The translations under genes were made by a program, and so were the position numbers. Positions 58,601 to 64,000 of a stretch of 64,000 nucleotides of DNA are shown in pieces. Position 1 is the first letter of the stretch. Each line of letters begins with the position of its first letter. The notes under the pieces are model-generated. The model did no database searches, was not told where the DNA came from, and saw only the letters and a list, made by a program, of their open reading frames with translations. Origin of the DNA: Pseudolachnospira sp051055405 (GTDB lineage Bacteria > Bacillota > Clostridia > Lachnospirales > Lachnospiraceae); the NCBI RefSeq assembly GCF_051055405.1, contig NZ_CP167068.1:806001-870000 (forward strand). The letters are read 5' to 3'.

Positions 58601-61191
58601 ATGTACTGAACCATGTTACCCTTCGGACTTTGAAGGAAAATCGAGTGCGTACAGCAGTAACCATTATCGGTGTGATTCTCTCAGCCGCGATGATTACCGC
58701 TGTGACGTCTTTTATCACAAGCCTTCAAAACTATATGATCGAGTATGAGATTCTTCATAATGGAAACTGGCATGTGGAACTGGATTGTCTAAGCGGGGAA
58801 ATGGCTTCCCGCCTGGAAGAGGATTCCAGAGTAGAACATCTGGATTGGATACAGAATGTTGGTTACACGAAATTGAAAGAGCAGTCCACAAACGGATACC
58901 CTTATATCCATGTTATGGGATTTTCCGAGGATGCAATGGAAACGCTGCCGGTTCGAATAACGGAAGGACGCTTGCCGGAAAATAGTCGGGAAATTGTGCT
59001 GAGCGACTATGTGAACCGCATGGGGAAGACGAATTTTGAAGTGGGGCAGGAACTGACTTTTGATATGGGATGGAGATACTCTCCGGATGGAGAACTTTTG
59101 ACGCCAAGGGGGAAATATCAGGAAGAAGAGAAACTCGTGGCGACAGAGGAAAGAACATACACCTTGGTTGGATTTTGTGAAAATCCTTCCTATCAATCCT
59201 CTGTGTCCCCAGGATATGCAGGAATTACCTGGGCGGATGAGGGCGCATCCCTGAAAAAGGACTGCCTTAGCTATTACCTGCGCCTGGAAAATCCAAAAGA
59301 CGCTTACACCGTACTAAAGGAATACGGAAATTTGGGAGAGAGCAATCAAGGATTGCTGTTATATCTGAATGTATCTGCCTACAGTGGTTTTCATCGAGTC
59401 CTGTACAGTATGGGGACCATTCTGATGACTTTGATTTTGATTGGCTCGGTTTCCTTGATTTACAATGCTTTTTCGATCTCGGTGGGAGAACGGACACGCC
59501 AATTTGGTATCCTATCTTCGGTGGGGGCTACGAAGAAACAATTGGCGTCCAGCGTTCGCTTTGAAGCTCTTGCCATTGGCGCCATCGGCGTGCCCTTGGG
59601 AATCGGCTCCGGTCTTTTGGGAGCCTGGATTACCCTGAGTCTGCTGAGCGACAAGTTTACCTACCTGGCCGGGGAGGGGACCATGCATTTGTACGTGACC
59701 TGGCAGGGGATTGCCATCGCTTTTGTGATTGCGTGGCTGGCACTCTTTCTTTCTGTTTGGACCCCAGCCCGTCGGGCCGCCCGCATGTCGGCTATGGATG
59801 CGATTCGTCAGACCAAGGATATCCAAATCCGGCCTCAGAAAAGGAGAACAGGGCGTTTGGCTTACCGCCTGTTCGGCCTCTCTGGTTTGCTTGCTGCAAA
59901 GAATTTTAAACGGAACCGCCGTGGTTATCGCAGTACTGTGATTTCTTTGTTTTTAAGCATTGTTTTGTTCCTTTCCGCCAGTTCCTTTGTCCAGTATCTG
60001 AGCGCTGGAGTGGATGGAGGAACGGGAACGTCCAACTATGATCTGGAATACTATTCAGAGAAGGAGGACGATGTGGATTCGATCTACCAGATATTGAAGG
60101 AGGTACCAGGCGTAGAGCGGAGCAGCCGGTATCAGGCGGGATATTTTGAAATTTCTTTGGGACGAGCCTTTTTGGACGATACGCTGGTAGAATATTTGGA
60201 TCGGAAAGGCGGCTGGAATCTGGATTCTCTGGGTGAAAGTCCGTCCGATCAGGCATACTGGAATCTGCGCACGGTATTTTTGGAAGATGAAATGTTCCGG
60301 CAATATGCGGCGGAATTGGGGCTCGACGTAGATGCATTTGCCGATCCGCATCATCCCCAGGCGATTGCCTTGAATCAATATTGGGATTATGATGGAGAAC
60401 AGGATGCATTTCGAAAACTGCAGATATTGAAGGGGAACGCGCCCGCAGATGTGGATGTGTCTATTTTGGATTTTTCGGAAACAGGGGAAGTACAAAACAT
60501 GCTGGATTGGGGCGTTTCCATCGGGACATTTGCGGAAGAGCCTCCTATGGGAATCCATGTTTCCAGATATGTGCAAACGCTGATCTTAATTTATCCAAAA
60601 GCGGTTCAAGAAGCGGTGGTTCCGCGGGAACTTTCCGGCAAGCTTTCGAATCCGGTTCTGCAATTTATTGCGGAAGATGCGGATGCAGTCTGCCAGGAAA
60701 TGACATCAATTTTGAAGTCACAGAAAGTAAGCGGATCTTTGTATAATCAGGCGGAGAGAGAAGAATCGAGTCGGGACATGTTAGAGATCGTCCATGTGTT
60801 TTCGTATGGATTCATCGTGCTGATTTCTTTGATTGCCGCTGCCAATGTATTCCATACCATATCGACGAATCTGCACTTAAGACGGCGGGAGTTCGCTATG
60901 TTAAAATCCGTCGGTATGACGGAAAAAGGTCTTCAGAGGATGATGTATTATGAATGCCTTTGCTATGGAGGAAAATCCCTTTTCTATGGCCTTCCGGTTG
61001 CTTTCGGGATCAATTATCTGCTCTATCGAAGCATGGACGCAGGCGTGGAAGTCGGCTTCCAGATCCCTTGGGTCAGTCTGGCGATCAGCATAGGCAGCGT
61101 GTTTTTAGTGGTAATTGCGACGATGCTGTATGCCTTGGGAAAATTGAAAAAGGAGAATACGGTAGATATTTTAAAGCAGGAGAATGGTTAA
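58597..61191 (+). CDS. FtsX-like ABC permease
   Basis: 864 residues with two FtsX modules. First helix about 21-42, an extracytoplasmic domain of ~220 residues, three helices about 270-290, 315-345 and 365-390 (ISVGERTRQFGILSSVGATKKQ between them is the classic FtsX coupling segment); a second extracytoplasmic domain (about 460-715) and three more helices about 728-855 (LRRREFAMLKSVGMTEKG). Works with the ATPase encoded upstream. No adjacent two-component genes, although phased repeats before the operon suggest such control. Confidence 0.9.
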   Translation: MNVLNHVTLRTLKENRVRTAVTIIGVILSAAMITAVTSFITSLQNYMIEYEILHNGNWHVELDCLSGEMASRLEEDSRVEHLDWIQNVGYTKLKEQSTNGYPYIHVMGFSEDAMETLPVRITEGRLPENSREIVLSDYVNRMGKTNFEVGQELTFDMGWRYSPDGELLTPRGKYQEEEKLVATEERTYTLVGFCENPSYQSSVSPGYAGITWADEGASLKKDCLSYYLRLENPKDAYTVLKEYGNLGESNQGLLLYLNVSAYSGFHRVLYSMGTILMTLILIGSVSLIYNAFSISVGERTRQFGILSSVGATKKQLASSVRFEALAIGAIGVPLGIGSGLLGAWITLSLLSDKFTYLAGEGTMHLYVTWQGIAIAFVIAWLALFLSVWTPARRAARMSAMDAIRQTKDIQIRPQKRRTGRLAYRLFGLSGLLAAKNFKRNRRGYRSTVISLFLSIVLFLSASSFVQYLSAGVDGGTGTSNYDLEYYSEKEDDVDSIYQILKEVPGVERSSRYQAGYFEISLGRAFLDDTLVEYLDRKGGWNLDSLGESPSDQAYWNLRTVFLEDEMFRQYAAELGLDVDAFADPHHPQAIALNQYWDYDGEQDAFRKLQILKGNAPADVDVSILDFSETGEVQNMLDWGVSIGTFAEEPPMGIHVSRYVQTLILIYPKAVQEAVVPRELSGKLSNPVLQFIAEDADAVCQEMTSILKSQKVSGSLYNQAEREESSRDMLEIVHVFSYGFIVLISLIAAANVFHTISTNLHLRRREFAMLKSVGMTEKGLQRMMYYECLCYGGKSLFYGLPVAFGINYLLYRSMDAGVEVGFQIPWVSLAISIGSVFLVVIATMLYALGKLKKENTVDILKQENG

Positions 61192-61242
61192 AATAGATAA
61201 AAGCAGTTGGCGGAAAAACGTGGATAAAATTAAAAAAAACAC

Positions 61243-61271
61243 TTGACATTTTTTAGGGGTTGCGCTATCCT
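61243..61271 (+). promoter_or_regulatory. Promoter of the first tRNA-Leu(CAG)
   Basis: TTGACA (61243-61248), 17 bp, TATCCT (61266-61271). Confidence 0.85.
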
Positions 61272-61301
61272 ATAAAAGCGCTTAAAAAGCGTATGGAAAG
61301 C

Positions 61302-61386
61302 GCAGTTGTGGCGGAATTGGCATACGCGCATGATTCAGGTTCATGTCCATATTACTTGGGTGCGGGTTCAAGTCCCGCCAACTGCA
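61302..61386 (+). tRNA. tRNA-Leu (anticodon CAG), copy 1
   Basis: 85 nt class II tRNA: acceptor GCAGTTG/CAACTGC, anticodon stem CATGA/TCATG with loop TTCAGGT (CAG), long variable arm, T-arm GCGGG TTCAAGT CCCGC. Identical over its whole length to the copy at 62953-63037. Confidence 0.97.
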
Positions 61387-61397
61387 CGAAAGCATTC

Positions 61398-61447
61398 AAC
61401 CCCGAACGTTTTACCAATCGGTGAAACGTTCGGGGTTGTTGGTTTTT
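61398..61447 (+). terminator. Terminator of tRNA-Leu(CAG) copy 1
   Basis: 14-bp perfect stem (61398-61411 with 61424-61437) then GTTGGTTTTT. Confidence 0.88.
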
Positions 61448-61470
61448 ACCATTGGATATTTTTAATTCAG

Positions 61471-61509
61471 ATTAGTCAAATATGATTTGCCGAATCATAT
61501 CTGACTAAT
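61471..61509. repeat. Inverted repeat upstream of the ATPase remnant
   Basis: ATTAGTCAAATATGATT and its complement around TGCCG, 17-bp arms with one mismatch, followed by TTTTG. Either a terminator or an old element end. Confidence 0.6.
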
Positions 61510-61520
61510 TTTGAAAGAAT

Positions 61521-61784
61521 GTGGTATACTATAGCCATCCTGAAAGGAAAGATACCGCTCTATTTGCAGAGTGCAAGTGGACGAATGAAAAAGTAGATCT
61601 GAGTGTATTGGAAACCCTTGCAAAGCGCAGCAGACTGTTTTCCTATAAAAATGTACATCTGTATCTGTTTTTCAAGTCCGGCTTTGCCAGAGGCTGTATC
61701 GACGAAGCCAAAAGAATGGGCAATGTAACGCTTGTAAGTTATGCGGATATTGTTGCTTCAAGCAAGAGAAGAGAAATCTTATGA
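61521..61784 (+). pseudogene. 3' remnant of a DUF234-type archaeal-like ATPase
   Basis: 87 codons matching the C-terminal nuclease-like DUF234 domain of AAA ATPases: AECKWTNEKVDLSVLETL, LYLFFKSGFARGCIDEA, VTLVSYADI. The ATPase domain and helix-turn-helix that should precede it are missing, and the frame begins only at 61521 with no ribosome site. The stop lies inside the target duplicate of the neighbouring IS. Probably residue of a deleted gene or element between the two tRNA-Leu copies. Confidence 0.7.
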
Positions 61785-61801
61785 GGTGAAAAATAAGAAA
61801 A
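61777..61801. repeat. Left 25-bp direct repeat (target duplication) of the IS
   Basis: A 25-bp sequence (TCTTATGAGGTG... to ...AATAAGAAAA) that is repeated exactly at 62866-62890 on the other side of the IS. Confidence 0.92.
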
Positions 61802-62865
61802 TGTAGGTTTGTCAATCATATGTTACACTGAGCCATTATAATCCCTAAGTACCTGAGCCGGAGTTTTCCAACCAAGAGGGCGCATGGGAAAGTTATTGTA
61901 ATCCCTGCGATTGTACACTTTCAGCTGTCTGCTGAAATCTTCAAAGGAATAGAAGGTGTGCGTGGCATAAAAGCGTTCGTTGTCCTTACGGTGACTGCGT
62001 TCTACTTTGCCATTGTGCCTTGGTGTAAAAGGACGGATAAGCTTGTGGCGAATCCCATGTGCCAGCAGATGAACCTGAAACATTGTCGGCTTATCCCGTT
62101 GTGTGGTGAAGCGGTTGGTAAATTCAGCCCCGTTATCCGTTTGAACACATTCGATCGGATAGGGGAAAGCCTTTATCAAATGGTCCAAAAACTGAGCAGA
62201 AGAGTAGGTACTGTGTTCGTCAAAAGCCTCTACGAAACGCCATCTGGAGAATTCATCCAAAGCAGTGTACTGGAAGAACTTTTCGTCTTTGACATTGCTG
62301 TTGAGCAGACAAGAAGCAGGAACGAACTTGACATCGATCTGAATGCGCTGCCCGGGATGATCCATCTGCTCGTAAGGCTTAGGGATATACTTGGGATTGG
62401 GAGGATGAACGGCCATAATCCCCTGCCTTTTCAGAACGCGGTAGAGTGCGGAGATAGAGCGTGAATAGCCTCTCTGCCTAAGCTTAACCCAGAAAACAAC
62501 GAGACCGTCATGGGGATTGCGTCTGCGCATATCGGAGATCAATTTCAGTTCTGCCGAAGTATGCTGATTGGGATGGTGGTGAGGTTTTCTTGAGAGATTG
62601 CGCAAAGACTGTATGGAGCCGTCGTAGCGGCGTCGCCAGCGGTAAATATACTGGCGGTTGGTACTATATTGAATAGCAGCTTTTGTAACGCCATGCTTTT
62701 CCGCATATTGAATTAGGGATAGACGATACCTCATATCTTGTGTTATACTAGCCATAGCAGAGAACTCCTTTTTGTTTGTTTTGTTGTGGTGACTAAAGTA
62801 TAACACAAAGGAGGCATCTCTGCTTTTTCATTATTCAGTTGTAACACATGTATTGTAATCCTACA
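61802..62865. mobile_element. Insertion sequence, 1064 bp, DDE transposase, IS481/IS1202-like
   Basis: Bounded by imperfect terminal inverted repeats: left end TGTAGGTTTGTCAATCATA then TGTTACA, right end (complement) TGTAGGATTACAATACATG then TGTTACA. Flanked by 25-bp identical direct repeats. Carries a single transposase gene on the minus strand. Long target duplications (about 24-29 bp) are, to my knowledge, a feature of the IS1202 group rather than typical IS481 or IS3 elements. The intact ORF and perfect duplications suggest a recent insertion. Confidence 0.9.
61823..62755 (-). CDS. IS transposase (DDE integrase core)
   Basis: 310 residues. N-terminal helix-turn-helix (about 1-70: YAEKHGVTKAAIQYSTNRQYIYRWRRRY), linker, then the rve core with D in IQIDVKFVP, D in VQTDNGAEF and E in HNGKVERSHRKDNERFY. 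The C-terminus has RPLGWKTPAQVL. Full length, no frameshift. The ATG at 62755 has AAGGAG upstream; an in-frame ATG at 62806 is possible. Confidence 0.92.
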   Translation of the reverse strand: MASITQDMRYRLSLIQYAEKHGVTKAAIQYSTNRQYIYRWRRRYDGSIQSLRNLSRKPHHHPNQHTSAELKLISDMRRRNPHDGLVVFWVKLRQRGYSRSISALYRVLKRQGIMAVHPPNPKYIPKPYEQMDHPGQRIQIDVKFVPASCLLNSNVKDEKFFQYTALDEFSRWRFVEAFDEHSTYSSAQFLDHLIKAFPYPIECVQTDNGAEFTNRFTTQRDKPTMFQVHLLAHGIRHKLIRPFTPRHNGKVERSHRKDNERFYATHTFYSFEDFSRQLKVYNRRDYNNFPMRPLGWKTPAQVLRDYNGSV

Positions 62866-62890
62866 TCTTATGAGGTGAAAAATAAGAAAA
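62866..62890. repeat. Right 25-bp direct repeat (target duplication) of the IS
   Basis: Exact copy of 61777-61801, immediately after the right inverted repeat. Confidence 0.92.
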
Positions 62891-62894
62891 GTGC

Positions 62895-62923
62895 TTGACA
62901 TTTTTCGTGTCATGCGCTATTCT
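62895..62923 (+). promoter_or_regulatory. Promoter of the second tRNA-Leu(CAG)
   Basis: TTGACA (62895-62900), 17 bp, TATTCT (62918-62923); a TATAAT also occurs at 62923-62928 but at a longer spacing. Four bases from the IS target duplicate. Confidence 0.82.
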
Positions 62924-62952
62924 ATAATAGCGTTTGAAAGACGCATGAAAGC

Positions 62953-63037
62953 GCAGTTGTGGCGGAATTGGCATACGCGCATGATTCAGGTTCATGTCCA
63001 TATTACTTGGGTGCGGGTTCAAGTCCCGCCAACTGCA
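62953..63037 (+). tRNA. tRNA-Leu (anticodon CAG), copy 2
   Basis: 85 nt, same sequence and structure as 61302-61386 (loop TTCAGGT, CAG). The promoter and the terminator loop are also related, so the whole transcription unit seems duplicated. Confidence 0.97.
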
Positions 63038-63050
63038 TAAAGCCAATATG

Positions 63051-63094
63051 ATCCGAATCTTTTCCAATAGGTAAAGATTCGGATTTATTCTTTT
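63051..63094 (+). terminator. Terminator of tRNA-Leu(CAG) copy 2
   Basis: ATCCGAATCTTT pairs with AAAGATTCGGAT, followed by TTATTCTTTT. Confidence 0.85.
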
Positions 63095-63121
63095 GAGGCG
63101 GTGGAGAGAAGGAAAAGACCA

Positions 63122-63697
63122 ATGAAACTTTTAGAAGAACGAATCCAGAAAGACGGTTTGGTAAAACCGGGAAATGTATTAAAAGTAGACAGCTTTTTAA
63201 ACCATCAGATGGATGTGGAATTGTTTGACCAGATGGGAGCGGAATTTAAGCGGCTGTTTTCCGACCGGCCGATCAATAAAATTTTAACCATCGAGGCGTC
63301 CGGTATTGGGATCGCTTGCGTTGCCGCGCGTCATTTTCATGTGCCGGTAGTATTTGCAAAGAAAAGCCAGAGCATCAATCTGGACGGAGAATCCTATGTG
63401 ACAAAGGTGGAATCCTTTACCCACAAACGAACCTATGATGTGATTGTGTCAAAGAAGTATCTGGGGCCGGAAGACCACGTGCTGATTATTGATGACTTTC
63501 TGGCCAATGGCTGCGCTGTGAACGGCCTGATTGATTTGATTCAGAGCGCCGGAGCTACCGTGGAAGGCGTTGGAATCGCCATTGAAAAGGGATTTCAAAA
63601 CGGCGGCGATATGGTGCGTGACAAAGGGATTCGCGTGGAATCCCTTGCGATTGTAGAACGTATGAATGCGGAAACGGGAGAGATTGTTTTTCGTTAA
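63122..63697 (+). CDS. xpt: Xanthine phosphoribosyltransferase
   Basis: 191 residues. N-terminal MKLLEERIQKDGLVKPGNVLKVDSFLNHQMD matches Xpt; ILTIEASGIGIA, KKSQSINLDGESY and the PRPP-binding VLIIDDFLANGCAVNGL follow. Salvages xanthine to XMP. ATG at 63122 with AGAAGGAAAAG upstream. No purine riboswitch is seen: upstream there is only the tRNA-Leu terminator and a short leader. Confidence 0.95.
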   Translation: MKLLEERIQKDGLVKPGNVLKVDSFLNHQMDVELFDQMGAEFKRLFSDRPINKILTIEASGIGIACVAARHFHVPVVFAKKSQSINLDGESYVTKVESFTHKRTYDVIVSKKYLGPEDHVLIIDDFLANGCAVNGLIDLIQSAGATVEGVGIAIEKGFQNGGDMVRDKGIRVESLAIVERMNAETGEIVFR

Positions 63698-63705
63698 ATT
63701 TTAGG

Positions 63706-63763
63706 AAAAGCCGATGGAATATGCGAAACAAAAAGAAAGCGTATTCCGTCGGCTTTTATTTTT
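63706..63763 (+). terminator. Intrinsic terminator after xpt
   Basis: AAAAGCCGATGGAATATGC pairs with GCGTATTCCGTCGGCTTTT (G-T and one mismatch tolerated) around a 14-nt loop, then ATTTTT. Confidence 0.85.
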
Positions 63764-63826
63764 GAAATAGCATGATTTTACCGATTCCGCTTAAGAAAAT
63801 TTTGATCAAGAAATGAGAATCGATTC

Positions 63827-63855
63827 TTGAAGTTTCCGAAAAAACGTGCTATACT
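63827..63855 (+). promoter_or_regulatory. Promoter of yggS
   Basis: TTGAAG (63827-63832), 17 bp, TATACT (63850-63855), 52 bp before the start codon. Confidence 0.8.
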
Positions 63856-63907
63856 ACGGGACGGAAAATAAAAATAATTTGAAATTTGGTTTTCGAAAGG
63901 TAGAAAA

Positions 63908-64000
63908 ATGGTAGCGGAAAATTACCGGGAAGTGGAAGCTAGGGTTGCCGCCGCCTGCGAGCGGTGTGGCCGGAGACGAGAGGCAGTGACATTGATCGCG
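63908..64000 (+). CDS. yggS: YggS/YlmE PLP-binding protein, 5' part
   Basis: 31 codons up to the window edge: MVAENYREVEARVAAACERC then GRRREAVTLIA, the usual N-terminus of YggS-type PLP homeostasis proteins just before the PLP lysine (VSKTK in the family, outside the window). GAAAGG lies before the ATG. Confidence 0.75.
   Translation, partial: MVAENYREVEARVAAACERCGRRREAVTLIA

Noticed and set aside
63038..63121. Purine riboswitch upstream of xpt
   Set aside because: The gap holds only the tRNA-Leu terminator and ~30 bp of leader, too short for the three-way junction aptamer plus terminator.

Overview
The window looks like a chromosomal stretch of a spore-forming anaerobic member of the Clostridia, most likely Lachnospiraceae. 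The grounds are AGGAGG-type ribosome sites with TTG/GTG starts, a T-box before pheST, meso-diaminopimelate dehydrogenase, GerA/GerMN-type sporulation-germination proteins, FeoAB, VanRS-like and PhoB-like two-component systems, and an SDR that closely resembles (from memory) clostridial bile-acid 12alpha-hydroxysteroid dehydrogenases. Gene content is typical core genome with accessory catabolic islands. No prophage or CRISPR array is visible.

Layout. 1-5.2 kb: a DUF624 membrane protein, a YprB-type nuclease, TepA, the HSDH-like SDR and an orphan HipA-like kinase. 5.3-12.1 kb (minus): a six-gene polyamine operon speD-speA-speE-speB-CASDH-nspC, preceded by a strong promoter with tandem 25-bp repeats and a ~380-nt highly structured RNA that ends in an intrinsic terminator just before speD. 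12.2-19 kb: amidohydrolase, ddh, CBS-pyrophosphatase, VanRS-like pair and YihY. 19-23 kb: tRNA-Arg, T-box, pheST. 23.1-29.4 kb: a divergent PrpR-type regulator with an eroded AAA+ domain beside a four-gene acid-sugar operon (DUF1537 kinase, DHDPS-like aldolase, PdxA-like dehydrogenase, sialidase-fold protein). 29.5-36.5 kb: secG, rnr, smpB, a GerA-like protein, feoAB. 36.8-40.2 kb (minus): proBA, an Lgt homologue and a DUF4190 protein. 40.4-47.2 kb: a TRAP transporter with an FAD oxidoreductase and a membrane-bound AraC regulator. 47.7-53.7 kb: a tightly overlapping operon in which a response regulator, histidine kinase and GerMN lipoprotein lie between comEA and comEC. 53.7-61.2 kb: GDPD, polysaccharide deacetylase, tRNA-Leu(AAG), SDR, PHP protein and an ABC exporter (ATPase plus FtsX-like permease). 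61.2-64 kb: two identical tRNA-Leu(CAG) genes flanking an ATPase remnant and an insertion sequence with 25-bp direct repeats, then xpt and the start of yggS.

The most unusual signals are: (1) two ~245-bp palindromic elements (29863-30107, 36496-36744) with a shared ~165-bp core, compensatory base changes, and flanking arms that differ between copies yet are self-complementary; (2) the structured RNA upstream of speD; (3) the two-component/GerMN module inside the competence operon; (4) two alternative spermidine routes in one operon; (5) an IS with unusually long target duplications. Everything was read by eye from sequence and remembered family motifs; no database search was run.
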